DNA of 64,000 bases from Marinovum sp034669705 (GCF_034669705.1 NZ_JAXMOR010000008.1:1-64000); one strand, 5' to 3'. Shown: positions 34,471 through 43,847, counted from the first letter of the stretch. The notes: a model not told the origin generated them from the letters alone. Numbers and translations: made by a program.

Positions 34471-35628
34471 ATGGCCGGAGAGAAACGAAAAATGCAAGCT
34501 TCACAGGACGTTATTCCTGATATCGCCGCCGTTTCGACGGGGGATGAAGCTGTGCCTGCGACCCGTCCGGCCGACGCCGATGGCGGAAACCTGCCACCGC
34601 TGATCCTGCCGGAGTCAGTGATTTCTCAGCGGTTGCAAGGCAAGGCTGTGTCGGTCCTGCCGGCGCTCAGCGTTACGTTGCATTCGGTGCAGCTTCCGGT
34701 GCGCGGGCTGGCGCAGAAACTGGCCGCCCTGCCCTATGCGCTCGAAGAAGACCTGGGCCAGCCGGTGGGCGAGACCCACCATGCGCTCTGCGGCGAGGCG
34801 CCAGATGGCGGCGCGCTGGCCGCCACCCTGTCTCGCGCGGCAATGGCCGCAGTCGCCGGCCCGCAACCGGTGACGCCGGAACAATTTCTGCTGCCGGTCC
34901 CCCGGCCGGCCGAGGGCGAAACCGTGCGCTGGGCCGTCTGGCGCCACGGCGACCGGGCGCTGGTGCGGGCGTCTGACGGCACCGGCTTCGGCGCGCGGGT
35001 CGACATGCTGGCACATCTCTGGGCTGCCGCCGGACGCCCCGGCCTCGACAGCCACGGCGCTGCCCTGCCCTCCGGGTTTCCGGCCGAGGCGCGCGAGGAC
35101 GTGCGTCTGGCACCGACCGGCCCGCTGCCCGACCTGCGCCAAGGCGCCTTTGCGCCGCCGCAACGGCTGCGCGCGCCGGCCATTGCGCTGGTCGTCACCC
35201 TGCTGCTGGCGCTTGGCGGCCATCTCGGGCTGGCCTTTGCCGATCTGCAGCGCCAGCGCGCCACCGCCGAGGCGCTCCGCGCCGAGGCCACCGCGCTGCT
35301 GGCCAGCAACCTTCCCGGCGCCAGTGTCACCGACGATCCGCGCCTGCTTTATCGTCGGCTGTCGGCGGGCGCCCAGGAGGCACCGGGTTTCCTTGCGGTG
35401 CTGTCGCGGGCCTCCGGCGCGCTGGCCGACACACCGGTGCAACTGTCGAACCTCGGCTGGTCGGGTCGCGAGGGCACCCTGACGCTCGAGGCCGAGGCGC
35501 CGGGCATCGACCAGCTGCAGGCCGCCGAGGCCGCACTGCGCGCCGAGGGGCTCGAGGTCGCGGCCGGTGCGGTGACCGCCGGCGGTGGCAGCGCGCGGAT
35601 GACGCTGACCGTGAGGGCCGGTCGATGA
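34471..35628 (+). CDS. gspL: Type II secretion platform protein GspL
   Basis: This 385-residue protein has a cytosolic actin-like N-domain (SVTLHSVQLPVRGLAQKLAALPYALEEDLG...HHALCG) to about residue 225. A single membrane span follows (APAIALVVTLLLALGGHLGLAFA), then a periplasmic ferredoxin-like domain. GspL recruits the GspE ATPase. ATG 34471 is given; ATG 34492 with GGAGAGA ahead of it is an alternative. A small inverted repeat (GGAGC/GCTCC, 34454-34470) directly precedes the first ATG. It opens the plus-strand T2SS transcript, divergent from gspG. Confidence 0.88.
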   Translation: MAGEKRKMQASQDVIPDIAAVSTGDEAVPATRPADADGGNLPPLILPESVISQRLQGKAVSVLPALSVTLHSVQLPVRGLAQKLAALPYALEEDLGQPVGETHHALCGEAPDGGALAATLSRAAMAAVAGPQPVTPEQFLLPVPRPAEGETVRWAVWRHGDRALVRASDGTGFGARVDMLAHLWAAAGRPGLDSHGAALPSGFPAEAREDVRLAPTGPLPDLRQGAFAPPQRLRAPAIALVVTLLLALGGHLGLAFADLQRQRATAEALRAEATALLASNLPGASVTDDPRLLYRRLSAGAQEAPGFLAVLSRASGALADTPVQLSNLGWSGREGTLTLEAEAPGIDQLQAAEAALRAEGLEVAAGAVTAGGGSARMTLTVRAGR

Positions 35629-36083
35629 TCGCCGCCTTCACCGCCCTCACCCGTCGCGAACAGCTGCTGATCGGGCTGGCCGCCTTGGTGCTGCCGGCCG
35701 CGCTGATCTGGCAGTTCGCCTGGAAACCGCTCGAGGCCGAGCGCACCGCCACCCTGACCGAGATCGCCAGGCTCGACGCGCTGATCCATGTGGCGGCCCA
35801 GGCCGGCAGCGCCGAGCGCCCGGCCATGGCCGCGGTCGATCCGCGCCCGGCCAGCCAACGCATCTCGCAAAGCGCCGCCGCCGCCGGCATCGCCCTCACC
35901 CGGCTGGAGCCCGAGGGCCGCCAGTTCCGCGTCGCGGTCTCGGAGCTGCAGTTCGACGCCGCCCTGCAATGGATCGCTGCGCTGCGCGCCGACCACGGCC
36001 TGAAGGTGGCCGAGCTCGACATGGCCCGCCGCCTCACCCCCGGCGCCGTCACCCTGACCCTTGCGCTGGAGCCGCTGCCATGA
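35625..36083 (+). CDS. gspM: Type II secretion platform protein GspM
   Basis: This 152-residue protein has one membrane span (LLIGLAALVLPAALIWQFAW, residues 14-33). A GspM-type periplasmic domain follows (PASQRISQSAAAAGIALTRLEPEGRQFRVAVSELQFDAALQWIAAL). It overlaps gspL and gspE by four bases and partners GspL. Confidence 0.88.
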   Translation: MIAAFTALTRREQLLIGLAALVLPAALIWQFAWKPLEAERTATLTEIARLDALIHVAAQAGSAERPAMAAVDPRPASQRISQSAAAAGIALTRLEPEGRQFRVAVSELQFDAALQWIAALRADHGLKVAELDMARRLTPGAVTLTLALEPLP

Positions 36084-37546
36084 CCGCCCGTCTCGACTAT
36101 GGTTTCGCCCGCCGCCACGGGGTGATCCTGCAGCCCGGCGACGACGGCGCGCCGGAATGCGCCCATCTCGCCAAGGCGCCGCTTTCGGCGCTACTCGAGG
36201 CGCAGCGCTGCACTTCGGGCGCGATCAGCTTTCGCCAGATCGACGCCAATGCCTTCGACACCGCGCTCTCGGGGCTCTACAGCAATTCCGCCACCCAAGC
36301 CGCGCAGATCGCCGCCGAGGATGACACCGACCTGAGCGCACTGGCCGAGACCGCCGCCTCGGTCGACGACCTGCTCGACCAGAAGGACGACGCCCCGGTG
36401 GTGCGGCTGATCAATGCGCTGCTGCTCGAGGCGGTCAAGGAAAACGCCTCTGACGTGCATATCGAGCTGGAAGAAAACCGCCTCGTGGTGCGGCTGCGGA
36501 TCGACGGCAGCCTGCGCGAGGTGCTCGAGCCGCGCCGGGCGCTGGCGCCGCTGCTGACCAGCCGGCTCAAGATCATGGGCAAGCTCGACATCGCCGAGAA
36601 GCGCCTGCCGCAGGATGGCCGGGTCTCGCTCAAGGTCGGCGGCTATGCGCTCGACGTGCGGATCTCGACCCTGCCGTCGCAATATGGCGAACGGGTGGTG
36701 CTGCGGCTGCTGGATCGGGGTCAGACCCGGCTGGGGATCCCGGCGTTGGGCCTGTCCGACGAGGATCGCGCGCGGTTCGAGCGAATGATCTCGTCGCCCG
36801 AGGGGCTGGTGCTGGTGACCGGGCCGACCGGTTCGGGCAAGACCACGACGCTTTATGCCGCGCTGTCGCACCTGAACGACCGGGCGCGCAATATCCTGAC
36901 GGTCGAGGACCCGATCGAATATGCCATGGACGGTGTCGGGCAGATGCAGGTCGAGGCCAAGACCGGGCTGACCTTTGCCCGCGGGCTGCGCGCGCTGCTG
37001 CGGCAGGATCCGGATGTCATCATGGTGGGCGAGATCCGCGACGCCGAGACCGCCAAGATCGCGGTGGAAAGCGCCATGACCGGCCACCTCGTGCTGTCGA
37101 CCCTGCACACCAACACCGCTGTTGGCGCGGTGTCGCGGCTGCTCGACATGGGGGTCGAGCGCTACCTGCTGGCGCCGATGCTGCGCGGGCTGGTGGCGCA
37201 GCGGCTGGTGCGCCGGCTCTGCCAGAGTTGCCGCGAGCCGCGCCCGCTCAGCGCCCGCGACGCGGCGCTTTTGGGCCACGCGATGAAGGAAGGCGCGCCG
37301 GCCTATCACGCGCCGGGCTGCGAGGCCTGCGCGCAGGAGGGCTATCGCGGGCGGCTGCCGATCTACGAGGTGGTCGCCGGCACGACGGCGCTGGAACACA
37401 TGATCCACGATGGCGCCTCAGAGGCCGAACTGCTCGCCGAGGCGCGGCGCGCCACCAGCAGCATCCTCGACGACGGCATTGCCAAGATACGCGCCGGTCT
37501 GACCAGCGCCGAAGACGTCGCCCGCGCGGTGCGGGACCGGACGTAA
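36080..37546 (+). CDS. gspE: Type II secretion ATPase GspE
   Basis: This 488-residue hexameric ATPase has an N-domain that binds GspL and Walker A GPTGSGKT at residues 248-255. The Asp box and Walker B follow (LLRQDPDVIMVGEIRDAETA), then the His box (TGHLVLSTLHTN). The zinc-binding four-cysteine region CQSCREP...CEACAQEGYRG is present. It powers pseudopilus assembly. The start overlaps gspM (ATGA at 36080). Confidence 0.95.
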   Translation: MTARLDYGFARRHGVILQPGDDGAPECAHLAKAPLSALLEAQRCTSGAISFRQIDANAFDTALSGLYSNSATQAAQIAAEDDTDLSALAETAASVDDLLDQKDDAPVVRLINALLLEAVKENASDVHIELEENRLVVRLRIDGSLREVLEPRRALAPLLTSRLKIMGKLDIAEKRLPQDGRVSLKVGGYALDVRISTLPSQYGERVVLRLLDRGQTRLGIPALGLSDEDRARFERMISSPEGLVLVTGPTGSGKTTTLYAALSHLNDRARNILTVEDPIEYAMDGVGQMQVEAKTGLTFARGLRALLRQDPDVIMVGEIRDAETAKIAVESAMTGHLVLSTLHTNTAVGAVSRLLDMGVERYLLAPMLRGLVAQRLVRRLCQSCREPRPLSARDAALLGHAMKEGAPAYHAPGCEACAQEGYRGRLPIYEVVAGTTALEHMIHDGASEAELLAEARRATSSILDDGIAKIRAGLTSAEDVARAVRDRT

Positions 37547-37549
37547 CCG

Positions 37550-38758
37550 ATGTCGGCCTTTCTCTATACCGCCGTCGACCAGAGCGGCAAGCGGACCAAG
37601 GGCCTGCTGGACGCCGCCAGCGCGGCTGAGGCCCGGGCCCAGCTGCGCGCCCGCGCGCTGCTGCCGCTGAGTGTCGAGGCGACGCGCGCCCGCCCCGGTG
37701 TGCGGACCTCGCTGTTTCGCTACAAGCTCTCGCTTCGGCGGCTGACACTGGTGACCCGGCAGCTGGCGACGCTGATCGGTGCCTCGGTGCGGATCGACGA
37801 CGCGTTGCGCATCGTCGCAGACCAGCAGGTCAAACCGCGCGACGCCTCGTTCCTGCTGAACCTGCGCAGCGCGGTGCAGGACGGCCAGAGCCTCGCCGAT
37901 GCGCTCGATGCCGAACCGGGCAGTTTCAGCCCGGCCTACCGTGCGTCGGTGCGCGCCGGTGAACGCGCCGGGCGGCTGTCCGACGTGATGAACCAGCTGG
38001 CCGACCACATCGAGGCGCAGTCTCGCAATCGCCAGAGCATCCAGCTGGCGCTGATCTATCCGTCGCTGCTGGCAGTGGTCTCGATCGGGGTGATCCTGGC
38101 ACTTCTGGGCTTCGTGGTGCCCGATATCGTGCGGGTCTTTACCGCCCGCGGCGCCGATCTGCCGGCGCTGACGCGCTATCTGATCACCCTGTCGGACGCG
38201 CTGCAGCGCTTTGGTCCGATCGCCGCCGCCGCGGCCCTGCCGCTGGTGCTGGGGACGATGGCGCTGCTGCGCCGGCCGGGGCCGCGCGCCACCTGGCACC
38301 GGATGCTGGCGACCGGGCGGCTGACCCGCCGGCTGGTGCAGCGGGTCAATGCGGCGCAGTTCACCGGCACGCTGGCGATGCTGCTGCAAAGCGGCGTGCC
38401 GCTGGCCGAGGCGCTGCGCGCCGCCGCCGGCACCGTGTCGAACCTGCACCTGCGCGCCCGCATCGCCACCATGACCCGCGAAATCGAGGATGGCGCCGCG
38501 CTGTCCTCGGCCGCGAAACGCGCCGGCATCTTCTCGCCCATGCTGATCGCGATGATCGCCAGCGGCGAAGCCGGCGGCACCCTGGGTGCCAGCCTCGACC
38601 GCGCCGCCGGCGACCAGGCGCGCGAGCTCAAGGCCTCGGTGGCCACCCTTGTGGCGCTGGTCGAACCCGGGGTGCTGCTGGTGATGGGCGGGATCGTGAT
38701 GCTCTTGGTGCTGGCGATCCTGATGCCGATCATGCAGCTCAATTCGCTGGTCGGATGA
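37550..38758 (+). CDS. gspF: Type II secretion platform protein GspF
   Basis: This 402-residue polytopic protein has two repeated GspF domains (LVTRQLATLIGASVRIDDALRIV and AQFTGTLAMLLQSGVPLAEALRAAAG) and three long membrane spans (SLLAVVSIGVILALLGFVVPDIV; LPLVLGTMALL; LLVMGGIVMLLVLAILMPIMQ). The N-terminal FLYTAVDQSGKRTKGLLDA is typical. Confidence 0.94.
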   Translation: MSAFLYTAVDQSGKRTKGLLDAASAAEARAQLRARALLPLSVEATRARPGVRTSLFRYKLSLRRLTLVTRQLATLIGASVRIDDALRIVADQQVKPRDASFLLNLRSAVQDGQSLADALDAEPGSFSPAYRASVRAGERAGRLSDVMNQLADHIEAQSRNRQSIQLALIYPSLLAVVSIGVILALLGFVVPDIVRVFTARGADLPALTRYLITLSDALQRFGPIAAAAALPLVLGTMALLRRPGPRATWHRMLATGRLTRRLVQRVNAAQFTGTLAMLLQSGVPLAEALRAAAGTVSNLHLRARIATMTREIEDGAALSSAAKRAGIFSPMLIAMIASGEAGGTLGASLDRAAGDQARELKASVATLVALVEPGVLLVMGGIVMLLVLAILMPIMQLNSLVG

Positions 38759-38825
38759 GGCGGTGCATGGCCCCCTTCCCCGCGACCTGATAGCAAGACA
38801 GCAACCCCTTTCAGGAAGGCCCCGA

Positions 38826-39890
38826 ATGTCCGCATTGCTTCGCCCCTCCCGCCGCCGCTTCCTGCTCACCGCCTCGGGCTTTGCCGGGCTGGCGGGCTGT
38901 GCCTCGCTCGAGGGCCTGGGCGAGATCGGTGGCAGCGCCGGGCCCGGCCAATCCGCGATCCTGTTGCCGCTGACCGGCGAGCAGGCGCAGCTGGGCCGGA
39001 CGCTCGAGGCCGCGGTGCGGCTGGGCGGCGGCCCCGGCATCGGCATCGAGATCCGCGACAGCGGCTCTTCGCCGGACACCGCCGTCCTTGCCGCCAAGGC
39101 AGCCGAGGCGGCCGGGGCAAGAATCCTTATCGGCCCGGTGTTCTCGGCCCAGACCAGGGCGGTCGCCGCGGCCGTCAACATCCCCGTTGTCACCCTGTCG
39201 AATGACACCACCTTGGCCGGGCGCGACACCTTTGTCTTCGGCGTCACCCCGGCGCAATCGGCCCGCGCGGTCCTGGCCCTGGCGGCGCAGCGCAACATCC
39301 GCGAGGTGGCGATCGTGGCGCCGCCCGGCGCGCTTGGTGCCCGCAGCGCCGCCGAGGCGGCACCGGTCGCCCAGGCGCTGGGGATCACCCTGCGGGCGCC
39401 GGTGATCACCGACACGCCGGGCGCAGTGATCGCAGAGCTCGAGGCCGGCGGCGGCATCCCGGCCGGCGTCTACCTGCCCTCGGCCGGCGCCAGCCTGATC
39501 CCGTTTGCCGAGGCGCTCGCGGGGCGGGAGACGCAGATCCTCGGCTCCACCCAATGGGCTGCCCGCGATCTCGAGGCGGTGCGCGCCCTGCGTGGCGCCT
39601 GGTTCGCCGCCCCCGATCCGCTGCGCTTCGCCGCCTTTACCCGCGCCTATGAAGAGCAGACCGGCCAGCCCGCCGGGATCATCGCCGGGCTGGCCTATGA
39701 CGGCGCCGAGCTGATGCGGGTGCTGGGCCAGACCGGCCGGCAAAGCCGCCGCGGGCTGACCCGCAAGGAGAGCTTCACCGGCGTCCTCGGCCCCTACCGC
39801 TTCCTCGCCTCGGGTCTGGTCGAACGCGGGTTGGCGGTGCTCGAAGTCGGCGCCGGCGACATCAACCTGATCGGCTCCACCTCGATATGA
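38826..39890 (+). CDS. LpoA/PBP-activator-like lipoprotein inside the T2SS operon
   Basis: This 354-residue protein has a twin-arginine-like, lipoprotein-type leader (RRRFLLTASGFAGLAGC; lipobox LAGC, Cys about 27). The mature part has a two-lobed periplasmic-binding fold of the LpoA/penicillin-binding-protein activator family (SAILLPLTGEQAQLGRTLEAAVRL, LIGPVFSAQTRAVAAAVNIPVVTLSND, TFVFGVTPAQSARAVLALAAQ, IIAGLAYDGAELMRVLG). LpoA-type proteins stimulate peptidoglycan synthesis. Its place between gspF and gspJ, four bases overlapping gspJ, suggests a role in opening the wall for the secretion channel; that is inference. No other T2SS gene is interrupted. Confidence 0.82.
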   Translation: MSALLRPSRRRFLLTASGFAGLAGCASLEGLGEIGGSAGPGQSAILLPLTGEQAQLGRTLEAAVRLGGGPGIGIEIRDSGSSPDTAVLAAKAAEAAGARILIGPVFSAQTRAVAAAVNIPVVTLSNDTTLAGRDTFVFGVTPAQSARAVLALAAQRNIREVAIVAPPGALGARSAAEAAPVAQALGITLRAPVITDTPGAVIAELEAGGGIPAGVYLPSAGASLIPFAEALAGRETQILGSTQWAARDLEAVRALRGAWFAAPDPLRFAAFTRAYEEQTGQPAGIIAGLAYDGAELMRVLGQTGRQSRRGLTRKESFTGVLGPYRFLASGLVERGLAVLEVGAGDINLIGSTSI

Positions 39891-40426
39891 GACGCCGCGC
39901 CGAGGCCGGCATGACGCTTGTCGAGATGCTGGTGGCGCTGGCGATCCTGTCGGTGATCGGCCTTGCCGGGCTCACCATGCTCGACACCACGCTGAACGTG
40001 CAGCGCCGCACCGAGGGGCGGCTTGACCGGGTGGCGGAGATTGACCGCGCGCTGACCGTGCTGCGCCGCGACCTGGCCACCGCCGCGCCGGGGTTCACCG
40101 CGCTGGACGAGACCGGGCTGAGCTTTTTGCGGGCCGCCGAGGACGCGCCGCTGGGCCTGCGCATCGGGCTTGACGACGGCCGGCTGACCCGGCTTGTGCA
40201 GCAGGGCCGCCAGAGCGCGCCGCCCGAGCCGCAACAGTTGCTGACCGGGGTGCGCGCGGCGCGCTGGCGACTGCTTGACGGCGGGCGGCGCTGGCAGACC
40301 GCCTGGCCCGATGCCGAACAGGTGCCGCGGGCGGCCGAGCTGACCCTGCGGCTGGAGCTGCCGGAACAGAACGCGGTGGCCGAGCTGACGCGGCTGTTCC
40401 CGATGCCCGCCGGGGCCACCCCATGA
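39887..40426 (+). CDS. gspJ: Type II secretion minor pseudopilin GspJ
   Basis: This 179-residue prepilin has site EAG|MTLVEMLVALAILSVIGLAG with the +5 glutamate. GspJ-specific VAEIDRALTVLRRDLATAAPG and SFLRAAEDAPLG follow. It forms the pseudopilus tip with GspI/GspK. Overlaps both neighbours by four bases. Confidence 0.9.
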   Translation: MRRRAEAGMTLVEMLVALAILSVIGLAGLTMLDTTLNVQRRTEGRLDRVAEIDRALTVLRRDLATAAPGFTALDETGLSFLRAAEDAPLGLRIGLDDGRLTRLVQQGRQSAPPEPQQLLTGVRAARWRLLDGGRRWQTAWPDAEQVPRAAELTLRLELPEQNAVAELTRLFPMPAGATP

Positions 40427-41283
40427 GAGGTCGTGACGCCGGGGTGACGCTGATCAACGTGCTGGTGGTGCTGGCGATCACCTCGGGGTTGGTGGTGCTG
40501 CTGCTGCGCCAGCAGGAGGCGGGGCAGGACAGCATCGGCCGTGCCGCCGCACTGGCCCAGGCCGAGCAGATCGCGCTTGGCGCCGAGGCCTCGGTGCTGG
40601 CAGCGCTGCGCAGCGATCTCGACACCGCCCCGGACGAGGACCATTTCGCCGAACCCTGGGCCGGGGTGATCCAGGACGAGGTTGCGCTGCCGGACGGGCG
40701 GTTCTCGGTCTCGGTGCGCGACCGTCAGGCGAAGTTCGACATCAACCTGCTGATCGCCCCAGCGGTCGGGCCGCAGACGCTGTTCCTGCGGTTGACCGCC
40801 CGGCTGGGGATCGAGGAGGCCGAGGCACGGCGCATCGTCGAGACGCTGCTGCTGTCTGGCCGGATCGACAGCCTGCAGGCGCTGGAACGCGGCGGCACGG
40901 CGCCGGAGACCCTGGCGTTGCTAGAGCCACATGTCACCGCGCTGCCGCTGCCGGCGACAATCAATCTCAACACCGTCGGGCCGCTGCTGCTCGGGGTGCT
41001 GTTCCAAAACCCCGGCATCACCTCGCAGGTGTTGTTCCGGCGCGAAGCGGAAGGCCGGGTGACCCGCGAGATGCTGTCGGCGATGGGCGCGCTGCGGCCG
41101 GGTCTGACCGACTTTGCCTCTGACAACTGGGAGGTCGACATCCTGGCCGAAAGCGGCGCGGCGCAGGTCCGGCTCAGAACCGTGATCTACCGCAAATCAG
41201 AGCTGGGGCAAAAGACCATCCGGCTGATCTCGCGCCGGATCGTGGCGCCGGTGGCGCCGATGAAAGAGACCGAGCGGCCCTGA
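40423..41283 (+). CDS. gspK: Type II secretion minor pseudopilin GspK
   Basis: This 286-residue protein has site DAG|VTLINVLVVLAITSGLVVLLL; the +5 residue is asparagine rather than glutamate, as expected for GspK. The helical domain contains FDINLLIAPAVGPQTLF, then LPLPATINLNTVGPLLLGVLF. It caps the pseudopilus. It ends the plus-strand T2SS transcript; a strong terminator follows. Confidence 0.92.
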   Translation: MRGRDAGVTLINVLVVLAITSGLVVLLLRQQEAGQDSIGRAAALAQAEQIALGAEASVLAALRSDLDTAPDEDHFAEPWAGVIQDEVALPDGRFSVSVRDRQAKFDINLLIAPAVGPQTLFLRLTARLGIEEAEARRIVETLLLSGRIDSLQALERGGTAPETLALLEPHVTALPLPATINLNTVGPLLLGVLFQNPGITSQVLFRREAEGRVTREMLSAMGALRPGLTDFASDNWEVDILAESGAAQVRLRTVIYRKSELGQKTIRLISRRIVAPVAPMKETERP

Positions 41284-41380
41284 GCCGGCGGCGCGTCAGA
41301 TGGGGGCTCTGCCCCCCGCCTTCGGCGCCCCCCGGAGGTTTATTTGGCAAGATGAAGTTTGAGCAGGGTCTCTTTTCAGA

Positions 41381-41414
41381 AAGCCCCCCGCGGTTGGACG
41401 CGGGGGGCTTTTTT
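41381..41414 (+). terminator. Rho-independent terminator after the T2SS operon
   Basis: A perfect 12-bp stem (AAGCCCCCCGCG at 41381-41392, CGCGGGGGGCTT at 41399-41410) with loop GTTGGA is followed by a run of T. It lies 98 bases after the gspK stop. Since the AAG...CTT arms also give A-rich sequence on the other strand, it could also terminate the convergent minus-strand lipoprotein transcript. Confidence 0.88.
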
Positions 41415-41434
41415 CGTTGCTGTGAGCGGCCCGA

Positions 41435-41650
41435 TCAGGGGTTGAAGGGGGTCTTGGTCGGGGTCAGCTTCAGGTTTGCGCTCTGGGCGTTGATCGGCGT
41501 CGAGTTGCGCGCCTGGTTGAAGGCCCTGACGAAGGCCTGGCCCAGGGTCGCGATGCCGTTGACGCTGTTGCCGCCTCCGTCGCCTTCGCAGGCCGAGAGC
41601 AGCAGCACCGCACCCATCGCCACGCCAGTGAGTTTACGTCTCATCATCAT
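41435..41650 (-). CDS. Small lipoprotein (71 residues)
   Basis: The start repeats ATG three times (41650, 41647, 41644); GGGAGG is best spaced for the second or third. A lipoprotein signal (MGAVLLLSAC, Cys about 21) is followed by EGDGGGN and a short polar tail (GQAFVRAFNQARNSTPINAQS). It is 9 bases after the DUF4331 gene on the same strand, so the two are likely co-transcribed. Function unknown; possibly a partner or anchor for the DUF4331 protein. Confidence 0.7.
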   Translation of the reverse strand: MMMRRKLTGVAMGAVLLLSACEGDGGGNSVNGIATLGQAFVRAFNQARNSTPINAQSANLKLTPTKTPFNP

Positions 41651-41659
41651 TCCTCCCGC

Positions 41660-43231
41660 TTACAGTTCTGAGCCGGGAAGCGGCGTGTTGAGATAGGGGA
41701 AGGCATCGCCCATCTCGCGTGCGTCGATCGGGGCACCATCGATGAAGGGTTCGTCTCCCACCGGCGCATCGGCCGGCACGCAGAACCCGAGGTTGACGAA
41801 ATCGCTCGCCGTGTCCTCGACCGCGCCCTGGATGCCCAGTTCGGCGCCGAGCGGCACGTTGTGGCAGAGCGCGCCCATGACGACGCGCAGCGCGACGTCG
41901 ACCACGTCATCGCCGGGGCGACGGCCATTGGGGAAGCCGGCAAGGTCTTCGGCCACGACACCGTAAGGGTGCTGGGTGGCCCGCGGGGTCGGCGGCACGG
42001 CAGTGTTCAGACGCAGCATCTCCGAGGCGGTGACGGTGGATTGCTGGGTGAAGGTGCCGTTCGGCCCGGCCAGACCGGTCAGGAAGACCGCGACCAGATC
42101 ATCGCGCGGGATGTTCGAGGGCGCGATATTGTCGGTGGCGCCGAGGGCCTGGCGGAACAGGATGTCGATCAGCGCCGGCAGGGTCGGGTTGGTGACATAG
42201 ACCGCCAGTGCGCTGTCCTGGGTCGGCTCTGCGGCGTTGAACAGGTCCTTGTCGGGCAGGCCGATCACCACTTCGTTGACCAGCGGGTTGGAGAGCCGCG
42301 ACTGCTGCACCCAGGCCCCGCCATAGACCGAAGGGTCTTCGTAGGTGGGCGAGGGATCCTCGATCTCGGCCTGCGGCAGGCTGGCAGTGGTCCAGGCGCC
42401 GATCACGCCATTGCCGGACCCGACCAGGCAGTCGATCGGCACTTCCAGCGCCAAGGAGGTGACGTTGAACTGGTCGACCAGGTCGTCGTTGCTGCGATCG
42501 TTGGGGATCGAGCCTGCCAGCGGCACCAGGTTCACCAGGTCGAAGATCTCGCCGAGGTTGACGGCGAAGGCCTCTTCGCGCTGGCCCGCAAAGGCACGGC
42601 CCGGGGTGGCGCAGCCGGGAATGTCGATGTCATAGACGAAGCTGTTGGCATAGGCCTCGTAGTCAGGGAAGGTCTTTTCGCCGATGTAATCGAGCGGCTT
42701 GACGAACCGGTCGTTGCCCCCCGAGGTGATCTGGCGGATTTCGCCGCTGCGGCGGTCGCCGGTGACGACGTTGAGCGCGTAATGCTCCATCTCGTTGATC
42801 GTGGCATCGGCGGCGCCACTGACCTGGCCCGCGGTCTTGAGCGGGATCGCCACGTCGACGCCGCCGATATTGAGCGCGACACCCTTGCCGTCATTGGCCA
42901 GCGTGTTGTCGAAGTCGAACTGGAAGGTCAGGTCCTCGACCGCGTCACCATCGCTGTCGATGTGGATCTCGTAGATCGCATCCTCGTCCATGGTGAAATA
43001 ATTCGGGCCGCCATAGGGCGCCTGGAGCGGCTGGTAATTGGCGATGAAGGTCACATAGCCCTGGCGGCCGGGCTCGTAGCTGCGGAACATGTAAAAATCG
43101 GTGCCGTCGATCTTGGGCGTATGGGCAATCGCCGGCGCTTCGCGGTGTGATGCGCCCATCGCGCCGGTGGCAGCGACGGCGAGAAGGCTGACAGCAGCCC
43201 CCGTGCGCATCGTCAGAGTATTGATCTTCAT
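41660..43231 (-). CDS. DUF4331 exported protein
   Basis: This 523-residue protein has a signal peptide (AAVSLLAVAATGAMGA). The DUF4331 hallmark SHREAPAIAHTPKIDGTDFYMFRSYEPGR comes immediately after the predicted cleavage point. Further family segments are DAIYEIHIDSDGDAVEDLTFQFDFDN and FDLVNLVPLAG. The protein is predicted extracytoplasmic. Its reaction is unknown. It sits between the T2SS genes and the prepilin peptidase, so it is a candidate T2SS substrate. GGGAG precedes the ATG. Confidence 0.85.
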   Translation of the reverse strand: MKINTLTMRTGAAVSLLAVAATGAMGASHREAPAIAHTPKIDGTDFYMFRSYEPGRQGYVTFIANYQPLQAPYGGPNYFTMDEDAIYEIHIDSDGDAVEDLTFQFDFDNTLANDGKGVALNIGGVDVAIPLKTAGQVSGAADATINEMEHYALNVVTGDRRSGEIRQITSGGNDRFVKPLDYIGEKTFPDYEAYANSFVYDIDIPGCATPGRAFAGQREEAFAVNLGEIFDLVNLVPLAGSIPNDRSNDDLVDQFNVTSLALEVPIDCLVGSGNGVIGAWTTASLPQAEIEDPSPTYEDPSVYGGAWVQQSRLSNPLVNEVVIGLPDKDLFNAAEPTQDSALAVYVTNPTLPALIDILFRQALGATDNIAPSNIPRDDLVAVFLTGLAGPNGTFTQQSTVTASEMLRLNTAVPPTPRATQHPYGVVAEDLAGFPNGRRPGDDVVDVALRVVMGALCHNVPLGAELGIQGAVEDTASDFVNLGFCVPADAPVGDEPFIDGAPIDAREMGDAFPYLNTPLPGSEL

Positions 43232-43364
43232 AATTCACTCCCTTTTGGCTATGGTCCGCCGCGGCAGGCACGGGCGGGTGCGCGTGAAAATTTTCGTCGC
43301 GCATCTAAGGCTACGTAGCGCGCGGACAGATAGTTTCACAAAAGATGGAGATTATTCTCAGATC

Positions 43365-43811
43365 ATGCCGATTATTTCCGTCGACCTGATCGCCGACGCC
43401 GTCCTGCTGGGCTTTCTTGGGGCGCTGGCTTGGGTCGACCTGCGGCAGTTCCGACTGCCCGATGCGCTGACCCTGCCGCTGATCGTCATCGGCCTCGGGC
43501 TGGCGCTGGCCGGTCACGGGCCGCCGCCGCTGGACGCGGCGCTTGGCGCAGTCATCGGCTTTGCGGTGTTCTGGACCCTTGGGGCAGTGCATTTCCGGCT
43601 GCGCCGGGTCGAGGGGCTGGGGATGGGCGACGCCAAATTGCTGGCGGCGGCCGGGGCCTGGCTGGGCTGGCAGATGCTGCCCTGGCTGGTGCTGGCGGCC
43701 AGCCTGCCGGCGCTGCTGTTTGCCCTGCTCACGCGCCATGGCCGCGAAGATCGCATCGCCTTTGGTCTCTGGCTGTGCCTGGGGTTTGCCGGTCTGCGGC
43801 TGGCGGGCTGA
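43365..43811 (+). CDS. Prepilin peptidase, A24 type without methyltransferase domain
   Basis: This 148-residue membrane protein has four to five spans. The first catalytic aspartate is in LAWVDLRQFRLPDALTLPL and the second in the GxGD motif of GLGMGDAKLLAAAGAWLG. The N-terminal zinc/methyltransferase half of GspO is missing, as in many CpaA-like enzymes. It should process the five pseudopilins encoded nearby. It lies 2 kb after gspK, separated from it by two minus-strand genes. Confidence 0.88.
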   Translation: MPIISVDLIADAVLLGFLGALAWVDLRQFRLPDALTLPLIVIGLGLALAGHGPPPLDAALGAVIGFAVFWTLGAVHFRLRRVEGLGMGDAKLLAAAGAWLGWQMLPWLVLAASLPALLFALLTRHGREDRIAFGLWLCLGFAGLRLAG

Positions 43812-43847
43812 TGGCGCGGCCGCGGACATCCGCGACCGCAAGTCAGT

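Noticed and set aside
37418..39457. 679-codon minus-strand open frame
   Set aside because: Shadow of gspF and the LpoA-like gene.
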